DNA of 8,663 bases from Pleionea sp041589565 (GTDB lineage: Bacteria; Pseudomonadota; Gammaproteobacteria; Enterobacterales; Kangiellaceae). Positions within the stretch are counted from its first letter, which is position 1. Each line of letters opens with the position of its first letter. A program made the position numbers and the translations under genes. The stretch is from contig JBFHVL010000145.1 of the NCBI GenBank assembly GCA_041589565.1, positions 1 through 8,663 on the forward strand. Reading direction: 5' to 3'. This document shows, piece after piece, positions 1 through 7,229 of the stretch. The notes below the pieces were generated by a model. It did no database searches. It was not told where the DNA came from and was given only the letters and a program-made list of their open reading frames with translations.

Positions 1-1226
1 ATCATACGCTCCAGCGCTCGAATCACGGGCTGCTCATCGCCACCAGTTAACATGTTTGCCAGATATTTAAGAGGAATGCGTAAAGATTTTAAGTCGGGAA
101 TTTCACCGCTCATGCCCACATGGCCGGCTTCAACTGCTGATTGAATTGGGCTTAATGGTGGTACATACCAAACCATAGGTAAGGTACGATATTCAGGGTG
201 CAAAGGCAGCGCTACTTTCCAGTCCATTGCCATTTTGTATACCGGTGAATCAATCGCAGCATCGAGCCATGCTTGTGGAATGCCTTCTCGCTGCGCCGCC
301 TCTATGACTTTTGGATCAGTTGGATCTAGGAAGATATCACACTGCGCCTGATAAAGATCCTGCTCATCTGCAACACTGGCAGCTTCTTCAATACGATCGG
401 CATCGTATAACAAGACACCCAGATAACGGATACGACCCACACAGGTTTCGGAACAAACCGTTGGCTGCCCGCTTTCAATGCGTGGATAACAGAAAATACA
501 TTTTTCTGATTTACCGGTTTTCCAGTTGTAATAAATCTTTTTGTAAGGACAACCGGACACACACATACGCCAGCCACGACACTTGTCCTGATCGATCAAA
601 ACAATACCGTCTTCTTCTCGTTTATATATTGCACCGGAAGGACAAGACGCTACGCAAGCTGGATTCAAACAGTGCTCACACAATCGTGGCAAATACATCA
701 GAAAAGTATTTTCAAACTGCCCATAAATATCCGCCTGCACTTGATCAAAGTTTTTATCGGCGCGACGTTTTTTAAACTCGGTACCCAGAATCTCTTCCCA
801 GTTAGGACCCCACTCAATTTTTTCCATACGCTGACCGGAAATTAATGAGCGAGGACGTGCCACCGGTTGATGTTTACTTTCACCAGCTTTATGCAGATGT
901 TGATAATCAAAATCGAACGGCTCGTAGTAATCGTCGATTTCTGGCAAGTCAGGATTTGCAAAAATATTCGCCAAGATTTTCAACTTACCGCCCTGACGCG
1001 GCTCCAGTTTACCGTTTTTGGTACGCATCCAACCGCCGTTCCATTTGTCCTGATTCTCCCACTCTTTGGGATAACCAATACCTGGCTTGCTTTCAACATT
1101 GTTGAACCAGGCGTACTCCATTCCTTCACGCGACGTCCAAACATTTTTACAAGTGATCGAGCAGGTGTGGCAACCGATACACTTATCAAGGTTTAGGACC
1201 ATGCCTATTTGTGCTCTAACCTTCAT
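1..1226 (-). CDS. narH: Respiratory nitrate reductase beta subunit NarH (C-terminus cut by window edge)
   Basis: NarH is the electron-transfer subunit of the membrane-bound NarGHI nitrate reductase. It carries one 3Fe-4S and three 4Fe-4S clusters that pass electrons from the NarI haems to NarG on the cytoplasmic side. Visible here are 408 codons; the E. coli protein has 512 residues, so about 100 are missing. Four Cys groups are intact: C16/C19/C22/C26 (CIGCHTC), C183/C186/C191/C195 (CEHC), C216/W219/C222/C226 (CRGWRMC, where Trp replaces a Cys, the 3Fe-4S hallmark), and C243/C246/C258/C262 (CIFC, then SETC). The later part, with the HPEYRTLPMVWYVPPLSP stretch, matches the NarH-specific C-terminal domain. 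I chose the ATG at 1224-1226 because it gives MKVRAQIGMVLNLDKC, aligned with E. coli MKIRSQVGMVLNLDKC, and sits 9 bases from an AGAGG; an in-frame ATG two codons earlier (1230-1232) is only 3 bases from it. It lies 22 bases after narG, so it is surely cotranscribed. No frameshift is seen. Confidence 0.98.
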   Translation of the reverse strand, partial: MKVRAQIGMVLNLDKCIGCHTCSITCKNVWTSREGMEYAWFNNVESKPGIGYPKEWENQDKWNGGWMRTKNGKLEPRQGGKLKILANIFANPDLPEIDDYYEPFDFDYQHLHKAGESKHQPVARPRSLISGQRMEKIEWGPNWEEILGTEFKKRRADKNFDQVQADIYGQFENTFLMYLPRLCEHCLNPACVASCPSGAIYKREEDGIVLIDQDKCRGWRMCVSGCPYKKIYYNWKTGKSEKCIFCYPRIESGQPTVCSETCVGRIRYLGVLLYDADRIEEAASVADEQDLYQAQCDIFLDPTDPKVIEAAQREGIPQAWLDAAIDSPVYKMAMDWKVALPLHPEYRTLPMVWYVPPLSPIQSAVEAGHVGMSGEIPDLKSLRIPLKYLANMLTGGDEQPVIRALERM

Positions 1227-1235
1227 TATCATTTA

Positions 1236-1240
1236 CCTCT
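1236..1240 (-). promoter_or_regulatory. Ribosome binding site of narH
   Basis: On the minus strand AGAGG lies in the 22-base narG-narH gap. Its spacing is 9 bases to the ATG at 1226 but only 3 bases to the in-frame ATG at 1232, which favours the downstream start for NarH. Confidence 0.65.
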
Positions 1241-1248
1241 TTACTCGA

Positions 1249-4200
1249 CTATTCTTCGTCTAACCAATCAACTTTATCCATCTTACGCACCACTACGAAC
1301 TCATCGCGGTTGCAACCCACAGTTCCGTAATAGTTAAAGCCGTAAGACTGTTGTGCATAACCACCAATCATATGTGTCGGTTTCATAACTGCGCGAGTAA
1401 CCGAGTTATGAATACCACCACGCGTGCCGGTGATTTCTGAGCCAGGAACATTCACGATGCGCTCCTGAGCGTGGTACATCATCGCCATGCCTTCGGGTAC
1501 GCGTTGAGACACCACTGCACGGCAGGCAATAGAACCATTCACATTGAACACTTCAATCCAATCGTTGTCTTCGATACCGGCTTTTTCAGCATCGCACTCA
1601 CTCATCCACACGATAGGACCACCGCGTGACAGTGTCAGCATCAGCAGGTTGTCGGAATAGGTTGAGTGGATGCCCCATTTTTGATGCGGCGTGATCCAGT
1701 TGAGCGCTATTTCACGATTACCATTAGGCTTTTTGTTCATGATTGGCGCCGTGGTTTTGAGGTTAATCGGCGGCTTATAGACACACATGGTTTCACCGAA
1801 GTCGCGCATCCACTCATGATCCTGATAGAACTGTTGTCGTCCAGTTACTGTTCGCCACGGAATCAGCTCATGTACGTTGGTGTAACCCGCGTTATAACTT
1901 ACATGCTCGTCTTCAAGACCCGACCAGGTAGGTGAAGAAATAATTTTTCGTGGTTGCGCTTCAATGTCGCGGAAACGAATTTTTTCTTCTTCTTTAGGTT
2001 GAGCCAGGTGAGTGTGATCACGACCGGTAAATTCGCCCAATGCTTTCCAGGCTTTCACCGCAACGTGCCCGTTAGTTTCAGGAGCGAGCGACAAAATCAT
2101 TTCGGCAGCATCAATGGCGCTTTCCAGTCTTGGTCGACCTTCATGGGCACCTTCCTCGACATGACGTCGATTGAGCTTACCTAAAAATTCGACTTCTTCT
2201 TTGGTATCCCAGCTAATACCTTTACCACCGTTGCCAAGGTTTTCCAGTAATGGACCAATCGAAGTAAATCGCTTGTAAGTATTCGGATAGTCACGCTCCA
2301 CTTCGATCATTGCAGGAGCCGTTTTACCGGGGATTAAATCGCACTCACCTTTCCACCAGCTTTTTACGCCAAAAGGTTGAGCAATTTCTGCCGGGGTATC
2401 ATGCAGAATTGGTAAAGTGACTAAATCTTTTTCGACACCCAGGTGACCATCAACAACTTCAGAGAACTTCTTCGCAATACCCTTGAAAATATCCCAGTCA
2501 CTGCGCGCTTCCCAAGCAGGGTCAACGGCTTTGGTAAGCGGATGAATGAATGGGTGCATGTCCGATGTATTCATGTCGTTCTTTTCGTACCAAGTTGCAG
2601 TCGGCAGAACAATATCGGAGTACAAACAGGTAGTGGACATACGGAAGTCGAGCGTCACCAGCAGATCCACTTTTCCTTCTGGTGCGCTGTCACGCCATAC
2701 CACGTCTTCCGGCTTTTTGCCGCCAGATTCGCCCAGGTCTTTACCTTGCAATCCGTGCTTGGTACCCAGCAGGTGACGAAGCATGTATTCGTGACCTTTA
2801 CCGGACGAGCCCAGCAGGTTAGAACGCCAAATAAACATATTGCGCGGATAGTTTTGTGGATTATCCGGATCTTCACAGGCAAACTTCAGATTGCCTTCTT
2901 TCAGTAATTGCACCGCATAGTCTTTTGGACTCATATTCGCCGCTTCGGCATCTTTGGTCAGTTGCAGTGGGTTCATACCCAGCTGAGGAGCTGAAGGAAG
3001 CCAGCCCATACGTTCAGCTCGGGTATTAAAGTCAATTATCGATCCAGACCATTTGTCTTTGTTGGCGTAAGGTGCGACCACTTCGGTCATTTCCAATTTT
3101 TCATAACGCCATTGATCAGAGTGGTTGTAGAAGAACGATGTACCATTCATGTGACGCGGCGGACGCTGCCAGTCGAGGCCAAAAGCCAGCGGCTGCCAGC
3201 CAGTTTGTGGGCGCAGTTTTTCCTGCCCAACGTAGTGCGCCCAGCCACCCCCAGATTGCCCCACACAGCCACACATGATCAGCATATTGATCAGGCCGCG
3301 GTAGTTCATATCCATGTGGTACCAGTGATTAAGTGCCGCGCCAACAATCACCATGGAGCGACCTTTGGTTTTATCAGCTGTACGTGCAAACTCACGCGCC
3401 ACTCGAATAACATCAGCACGCGGGACGCCCGTAATTTGCTCCTGCCATGCCGGAGTATAAGGAATGTTATCGTCAAACGACTGCGCACAGTTGGCATCGC
3501 TATAGCCATTATCGACACCATAATTGGCCAACGTCATATCAAACACAGTTGCCACCTTTACTTGGCGGCCATCAGCCAAGGTCAGCGTTTTAACTGGCAC
3601 CTTGCGCATTTGAATTTCATCGTGATCAGTATGTGCAAAATAACCCAGCTCATGTTTGCCGCCACCAAAGTATGGGAAAGCCACTTCAGCGATTTCATCA
3701 TGATCGTTTTTCAAACTTAATCGTAACGATAGCTCTTCGCCGGTTTTGCCATCTTTTTGCTCAATGTTCCATTTGCCTTTATCACCCCAGCGATAACCCA
3801 CGGACCCGTTCGGTGAAACTAACTCACCGTTAGCGTCATTCAGACCAATGGTCTTCCACTCCGGATTTTTTTCTTGTCCCAGATTATCGGCCAAGTCAGA
3901 AGCGCGCAGAAAACGGCCTTGAACCAGACCATTGTCACTCTCGTCGAGCATAACCAGCATCGGCATATCGGAATAGCGACGCACATAATCGGTGAAGTAT
4001 TCCGATGGTTGGTCACGATGGAACTCGGTGAGAATTACATGACCAAAGGCCATTGCCAATGCGGCATCTGTCCCCTGTTTAGGAGCCAGCCAGGTATCAC
4101 CAAACTTGGAACATTCGGAGTAATCGGAAGTGATTACGCAAGTTTTGGTACCCTTGTAACGCGCCTCCGTCATAAAGTGCGCGTCAGGAGTACGGGTTTG

Positions 4201-4974
4201 CGGAACATTCGATCCCCAAATGATCAAGTAATTGGAGTTATACCAGTCGGCGGCTTCGGGAACGTCAGTTTGCTCACCCCATATTTGTGGAGATGCGGGA
4301 GGCAGGTCACAGTACCAGTCGTAAAAGCTGAGGCAGTTACCACCGATAAGGCTCAGGTAACGCGCTCCAGCCGCGTAAGAAACCATTGACATGGCAGGGA
4401 TAGGCGAGAAGCCGGTAATACGATCCGGGCCGTAGGTTTTGGCAGTATATACGTTAGCCGCCGCAATAATTTCATTCACCTCGGTCCAACTGGCACGAAT
4501 AAAACCACCTAAGCCACGCTGCTGTTTGTACGATTTCGCTTTGTCAGAATCTTCAACAATCGACTTCCAGGCGTCTACTGGATCACTGTGCTCGATTTTG
4601 GCGGCACGCCACAGCTCAATCAGCTTGCGACGTACTTTAGGATGCTTGAGTCGATTAGCACTGTAAATGTACCAGGAATAACTGGCTCCACGAGGACAAC
4701 CGCGTGGTTCATGATTTGGCAAATCAGGGCGAGTACGTGGATAATCGGTTTGCTGGGTTTCCCAGGTGACCAAACCGTCTTTAACATAAATTTTCCAGCT
4801 ACAGGAACCGGTACAGTTTACCCCGTGAGTGGAACGAACGACCTTGTCGTGTTGCCAACGACGTCGATAGCCGTCCTCCCAGGAACGGTCTTCGTCGGTG
4901 GTAACACCATGCTCATTGGCGAAGGACTCTTGTTTGCGTTTAAAAAACTGCAATTTGTCCAAAAAGTGACTCAT
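1249..4974 (-). CDS. narG: Respiratory nitrate reductase alpha (catalytic) subunit NarG
   Basis: NarG is the molybdenum bis-MGD catalytic subunit that reduces nitrate to nitrite in the cytoplasm, bound to the membrane through NarI. The protein is 1241 residues, against 1247 in E. coli, and is collinear along its whole length. The FS0 4Fe-4S ligands are H50, C54, C58 and C93 (motif STHGVNCTGSCSW, then EPRGC); the His ligand is typical of NarG-type enzymes. The Mo ligand is D223 in SFYDWYCDLPPASP (Asp222 in mature E. coli numbering). Other family blocks are GRSMVIVGAALNHWYHMDMN, YRGLINMLIMCGCVGQSGGG, PRNMFIWRSNLLGSSGKGHE and, near the end, HNSVTRAVMKPTHMIGGYA in the dinucleotide-binding C-terminal domain. 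The N-terminus resembles the vestigial, uncleaved Tat-like leader of other NarGs. The start is fixed by a GAGGAG six bases ahead and by alignment to E. coli MSKFLDRF. It is the first gene of the narGH(JI) operon, under the FNR/NarL-type control region at 5082-5176. No truncation or missing ligand was found. Confidence 0.99.
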   Translation of the reverse strand: MSHFLDKLQFFKRKQESFANEHGVTTDEDRSWEDGYRRRWQHDKVVRSTHGVNCTGSCSWKIYVKDGLVTWETQQTDYPRTRPDLPNHEPRGCPRGASYSWYIYSANRLKHPKVRRKLIELWRAAKIEHSDPVDAWKSIVEDSDKAKSYKQQRGLGGFIRASWTEVNEIIAAANVYTAKTYGPDRITGFSPIPAMSMVSYAAGARYLSLIGGNCLSFYDWYCDLPPASPQIWGEQTDVPEAADWYNSNYLIIWGSNVPQTRTPDAHFMTEARYKGTKTCVITSDYSECSKFGDTWLAPKQGTDAALAMAFGHVILTEFHRDQPSEYFTDYVRRYSDMPMLVMLDESDNGLVQGRFLRASDLADNLGQEKNPEWKTIGLNDANGELVSPNGSVGYRWGDKGKWNIEQKDGKTGEELSLRLSLKNDHDEIAEVAFPYFGGGKHELGYFAHTDHDEIQMRKVPVKTLTLADGRQVKVATVFDMTLANYGVDNGYSDANCAQSFDDNIPYTPAWQEQITGVPRADVIRVAREFARTADKTKGRSMVIVGAALNHWYHMDMNYRGLINMLIMCGCVGQSGGGWAHYVGQEKLRPQTGWQPLAFGLDWQRPPRHMNGTSFFYNHSDQWRYEKLEMTEVVAPYANKDKWSGSIIDFNTRAERMGWLPSAPQLGMNPLQLTKDAEAANMSPKDYAVQLLKEGNLKFACEDPDNPQNYPRNMFIWRSNLLGSSGKGHEYMLRHLLGTKHGLQGKDLGESGGKKPEDVVWRDSAPEGKVDLLVTLDFRMSTTCLYSDIVLPTATWYEKNDMNTSDMHPFIHPLTKAVDPAWEARSDWDIFKGIAKKFSEVVDGHLGVEKDLVTLPILHDTPAEIAQPFGVKSWWKGECDLIPGKTAPAMIEVERDYPNTYKRFTSIGPLLENLGNGGKGISWDTKEEVEFLGKLNRRHVEEGAHEGRPRLESAIDAAEMILSLAPETNGHVAVKAWKALGEFTGRDHTHLAQPKEEEKIRFRDIEAQPRKIISSPTWSGLEDEHVSYNAGYTNVHELIPWRTVTGRQQFYQDHEWMRDFGETMCVYKPPINLKTTAPIMNKKPNGNREIALNWITPHQKWGIHSTYSDNLLMLTLSRGGPIVWMSECDAEKAGIEDNDWIEVFNVNGSIACRAVVSQRVPEGMAMMYHAQERIVNVPGSEITGTRGGIHNSVTRAVMKPTHMIGGYAQQSYGFNYYGTVGCNRDEFVVVRKMDKVDWLDEE

Positions 4975-4980
4975 GCTTTA

Positions 4981-4986
4981 CTCCTC
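4981..4986 (-). promoter_or_regulatory. Ribosome binding site of narG
   Basis: GAGGAG on the minus strand is six bases (TAAAGC) ahead of the narG ATG. It is a near-consensus Shine-Dalgarno sequence at ideal spacing and decides the start. Confidence 0.85.
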
Positions 4987-4991
4987 GTGAA

Positions 4992-5005
4992 ACGGTAAGC
5001 ACCGT
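4992..5005 (-). other. Small hairpin in the narG 5' leader
   Basis: ACGGT-GCTT-ACCGT on the minus strand is a perfect 5-bp stem with a 4-base loop, ending 5 bases before the GAGGAG of narG. It could modulate ribosome access or mRNA stability, but a stem this short can occur by chance and no function is established. Confidence 0.35.
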
Positions 5006-5081
5006 CCTACACTTATAAAGTCGATTCAGCTGCAACTTAGAGTTAAACAGCGTGACTCGGTTTTATTTCGATTCAACTTGC

Positions 5082-5087
5082 AGTCTA
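5082..5087 (-). promoter_or_regulatory. Probable narG promoter -10 element
   Basis: TAGACT on the minus strand matches TATAAT at 4 of 6 positions. Placing +1 seven bases downstream gives about 5075, so the FNR box is centred at about -40.5, close to the -41.5 expected for a class II FNR-activated promoter. The usual -35 is replaced by the FNR site, as is normal for such promoters. The transcription start is inferred from spacing, not observed. An alternative -10 (TATAAG, 5017 to 5012) lies nearer the gene but lacks a -35 or activator site. Confidence 0.6.
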
Positions 5088-5108
5088 GGCGAGGTGTGTG
5101 AATAAAAT

Positions 5109-5122
5109 TTGATGCAGATCAA
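5109..5122. promoter_or_regulatory. FNR/Anr binding site (TTGAT-N4-ATCAA)
   Basis: TTGATGCAGATCAA is a perfect match to the FNR consensus TTGAT-N4-ATCAA. FNR-family proteins (Anr in pseudomonads) activate nitrate reductase operons when oxygen is absent. Its distance from the inferred narG -10 element fits direct activation of narG. At the equivalent distance towards narX there is no good -10, so I assign it to narG. Confidence 0.88.
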
Positions 5123-5160
5123 CTCGTCTTAGTCGATGACAAAGGCAACATAGGGCTAAT

Positions 5161-5176
5161 TACCCCCAAGGAGGTA
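5161..5176. promoter_or_regulatory. NarL-type 7-2-7 inverted repeat upstream of narG
   Basis: TACCCCC-AA-GGAGGTA fits the NarL/NarP 7-2-7 arrangement (TACYYMT, two bases, AKRRGTA) with six of seven matches in each half, and the halves are complementary except at one position. It is centred about 93 bases upstream of the inferred narG start, close to the -89 region bound by NarL at E. coli narG. It is therefore a likely nitrate-responsive activation site for narG. The cognate regulator is not encoded in the window. Confidence 0.7.
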
Positions 5177-5255
5177 GTTACATATTTTCCAAGTCCTTTA
5201 TTTTTAAGCCTCGGCGATGAGTTCTTGGCAATATTCTCTAAATCGAAAAGCACTA

Positions 5256-5271
5256 TGATTCTTTAGGGGTA
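5256..5271. promoter_or_regulatory. Candidate second NarL-like site, near the narX promoter
   Basis: TGATTCT-TT-AGGGGTA has one perfect heptamer (AGGGGTA fits AKRRGTA) and a weaker partner (five of seven) at 7-2-7 spacing. It ends 78 bases before the narX ATG and overlaps a possible -10 (TATGAT, 5254-5259), a position suited to repression or feedback on narX. Heptamers are short and degenerate, so this is only a candidate. Confidence 0.3.
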
Positions 5272-5349
5272 GTTGTCTCAACTCTGATAGGTTAATAAGA
5301 GCCGTTCTCATTTCAAGTATTGGCTCAACGAGAAAGAAGTTTAGTAAGC

Positions 5350-7167
5350 ATGTTTAAACGTATTCAGGATTCTATTGTATTTCGTATTGGCACCATGATG
5401 AGCCTGATTATTGCGCTTGCAATTGTCAGTATGCTGTCATCGTTTTTAGTGTCAGACATGGCTGACAACGATGCCGCTGCCGTCAATCTATCTGGGTCCT
5501 TACGTATGCAAAGTTACAAAATGCTCAGTTTGCTGGCCGCGCAAAACGACAACGACTCTGCCGAAATACTTGAAACGACGATTAAGTCTTTTGATCAAAA
5601 ACTTAACTCGTCAACTCTATTACTGGAAGTTAATAAATCTTCAGAGTCCGAAATTGCTCGTCAATATGCTCAGGTCACTCAGCTTTGGGAGCAGCAATTT
5701 AAACCAAATTTAAAACGGGCTTTGCAAGGCGAGGTGAGTTTTGAGCAGTTACGACTACAGACAGATACATTTGTCGATACGATTGATAAACTGGTCGAAC
5801 TCTATCAGCAGGAAGCAGAACGAAAGATTCGATTACTCAGACTCATTCAGGTGATTGCGCTTTTCAGCACTCTTATTCTGGTTTACTTTTCGCTTAAATC
5901 GCTCCGTCAATCGGTAGAGCAACCCTTACTGCAACTCACCCAGACCGCAAAAAAATTAAGCAATGGGGACTTTACCGCTCGAGCGAATATCAAGAGTCCA
6001 GATGAACTAGGTATTCTTGCTAACACTATCGACAAAATGTCGGCCGCTCTTTCAGAAATGTACGGAAAGTTGGAAAAGCGAGTCGATGAAAAAACGTTTG
6101 AATTGCGTAGGAGTAAAAACACACTGCAATTTTTGCTCGACGCTTCAAAAGAGATTACCACTAAGCCTGCCGACGAGCTCGATTTTGAAAAGTGGACCGA
6201 AAAATTATCGCGCATCAGTCAGATCAACGCTATTGACTTATGCCTGACAACCGCTGACGGCACCAAGCCTTATCTACATGTGTTAACGGACTTTGAGTGC
6301 ATTAACCCGAGCTGCTTGCCTGAAAATTGCGAGGCCTGTTTACAGGGCAATGTCATCAATTCTGAAGTCCCTGTAATGTCATTCCCAATCAATAAAAACG
6401 GTATAAATTACGGTGTTCTCACCTGCACTTTATCAAAAGATCAGCAAGTTAGCGCCTGGCAACGTCAAATTCTCGAATCGTTTTCGGAGCTGGTCGCCAT
6501 TTCTCTCAGTATGAAAAATCAAAGTGATCAAGAGCGTCGCATGGCATTAATGACTGAGCGAACCACCATTGCGAGAGAACTGCATGACTCACTGGCACAA
6601 GCACTGTCTTATCTGAAAATTCAAGTCACACGACTTAAACGAGCAGTTGCAAAACCCGCTTCGGAATCAATCGTCGAAGATGTTATAGAAGAGTTACAGG
6701 AAGGGCTCAATTCAGCTTATCGCCAACTTCGGGAATTACTAACCACCTTCCGTTTACAACTATCCGGTGTTGGGCTACAAGCTGCGTTATCTGAAACGGT
6801 AGAGCAATTTAAGGAACAGCGACCCGAGTTCACTATTGAGCTTAACTACAAGGTTAAGAATATTCCATTTACTCCAAATGAAGAGATACATTTACTTCAG
6901 TTAATTCGTGAAGCAACGCAAAACGCTATCCACCACTCACAAGGAAGCCGAGTAATCATTGATTTCTCCGAGCAGTCAGACAAATCTATTCAGGTCTCTA
7001 TTACCGATAATGGAATGGGAATAGCCGACTCACCTGAAAAAATAAATCACTATGGGCTCGCCATCATGCAGGAACGTGGGCGAAACTTAAATGGCCAACT
7101 GGAGATTAAACGACTTCAGCCCGGAACCGGTGTGTTTTTTAACTTCAAACCTAGTTATATTAATTAA
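5350..7167 (+). CDS. narX: NarX-like nitrate/nitrite sensor histidine kinase
   Basis: This is a membrane sensor kinase of the NarX/NarQ family, which detects nitrate and nitrite in the periplasm and phosphorylates a NarL/NarP-type response regulator. With the ATG at 5350 it has 605 residues, near E. coli NarX (598). Order of parts: TM1 about 13-34; a periplasmic four-helix domain with the P-box at 46-57 (NLSGSLRMQSYK; R52 corresponds to the nitrate-binding Arg54); TM2 about 161-181; HAMP about 182-240; a signalling helix; and a central module with a Cys cluster C317/C322/C327/C330. The HisKA_3 domain follows with phosphoacceptor H412 in ERTTIARELHDSLAQ, then a HATPase with N526 (REATQNAIHHS), DNGMGI at 553-558 and a G2 box near GLAIMQERGRNLNG. 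A TTG ten codons upstream (5320) is in frame but has no ribosome site; the ATG has a weak GAAAGAAG 10 bases ahead and gives the usual short cytoplasmic N-terminus. It is divergent from narG and ends at a terminator with no narL behind it. NarQ is a possible alternative name. Confidence 0.93.
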   Translation: MFKRIQDSIVFRIGTMMSLIIALAIVSMLSSFLVSDMADNDAAAVNLSGSLRMQSYKMLSLLAAQNDNDSAEILETTIKSFDQKLNSSTLLLEVNKSSESEIARQYAQVTQLWEQQFKPNLKRALQGEVSFEQLRLQTDTFVDTIDKLVELYQQEAERKIRLLRLIQVIALFSTLILVYFSLKSLRQSVEQPLLQLTQTAKKLSNGDFTARANIKSPDELGILANTIDKMSAALSEMYGKLEKRVDEKTFELRRSKNTLQFLLDASKEITTKPADELDFEKWTEKLSRISQINAIDLCLTTADGTKPYLHVLTDFECINPSCLPENCEACLQGNVINSEVPVMSFPINKNGINYGVLTCTLSKDQQVSAWQRQILESFSELVAISLSMKNQSDQERRMALMTERTTIARELHDSLAQALSYLKIQVTRLKRAVAKPASESIVEDVIEELQEGLNSAYRQLRELLTTFRLQLSGVGLQAALSETVEQFKEQRPEFTIELNYKVKNIPFTPNEEIHLLQLIREATQNAIHHSQGSRVIIDFSEQSDKSIQVSITDNGMGIADSPEKINHYGLAIMQERGRNLNGQLEIKRLQPGTGVFFNFKPSYIN

Positions 7168-7177
7168 TCTTCAGTTA

Positions 7178-7215
7178 AAAGCATTAAAGGCACCCTAAGG
7201 TACCTTTAATGCTTT
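7178..7215. terminator. Bidirectional hairpin terminator between narX and narK
   Basis: The left arm AAAGCATTAAAGG (7178-7190) pairs perfectly with CCTTTAATGCTTT (7203-7215). After one C/A mismatch a further 3 bp pair, closing on a CTAA loop. It lies 10 bases after the narX stop and 14 bases after the narK stop, as expected for a shared terminator of convergent genes. The U-tract is short on both sides: CTTTT in the narK direction, CTTT in the narX direction. Confidence 0.8.
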
Positions 7216-7229
7216 CCGGTGATTGGAAC

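Larger units (their letters stand above)
5102..5266 (+). pseudogene. Possible relic: 54-codon open frame with a CBS-domain-like C-terminus, no start codon
   Basis: The frame runs from just after a TGA (5099-5101) to a TAG (5264-5266). Its first part reads as DADQLVLVDDKGNIGLITPK, followed by EVVTYF. This looks like the last strand and helix of a CBS domain (pattern: hydrophobic run, VDDKG, hydrophobic G-I/L-I-T, then an acidic/basic helix). There is no ATG, GTG or TTG near the beginning, and no ribosome site. The frame upstream of the TGA does not resemble a CBS protein. It may be the tail of a gene lost when narX and narG were brought together. Equally, 54 open codons can arise by chance, and the FNR and NarL sites lie inside it. 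I would not annotate it as an expressed protein. Confidence 0.2.
4975..5349. other. Divergent intergenic control region between narG and narX
   Basis: This 375-base stretch has no confident gene. Reading towards narG it holds, in order: a possible NarL-like site near the sensor gene (5256-5271), a strong NarL-type inverted repeat (5161-5176), a perfect FNR box (5109-5122), a -10 hexamer (5082-5087), a leader of about 100 bases with a small hairpin (4992-5005), and the narG ribosome site (4981-4986). A start-less 54-codon open frame (5102-5266, plus) overlaps the sites. I see no convincing sigma-70 pair for narX: TATGAT at 5254-5259 is a fair -10, but the only good -35-like hexamer, TTGGCA at 5225-5230, is 23 bases away. 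Confidence 0.8.

Noticed and set aside
311..1205. Plus-strand and alternative-frame open frames over narH (for example 311-775, 867-1196)
   Set aside because: They are antisense or off-frame to narH, whose four Fe-S Cys groups are unmistakable, and show no domain pattern or ribosome site.
3112..3720. A 202-codon plus-strand open frame opposite narG
   Set aside because: It is a shadow of a highly conserved narG stretch. Its His/Arg-rich composition without domain features is typical of an antisense frame.
5117..5132. IHF site between the NarL and FNR sites, as in E. coli narG
   Set aside because: ATCAA is part of the FNR box, and the downstream TTR half of the IHF consensus is missing. No other stretch fits well.
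5225..5259. Sigma-70 promoter for narX from TTGGCA and TATGAT
   Set aside because: The 23-base spacing is too long for a normal sigma-70 promoter. Only the TATGAT is kept as a possible -10.
5320..5349. TTG start adding ten residues to NarX
   Set aside because: There is no ribosome site ahead of the TTG, and the added residues do not resemble NarX N-termini. The ATG at 5350 gives the usual short tail before TM1. It is not strictly excluded.
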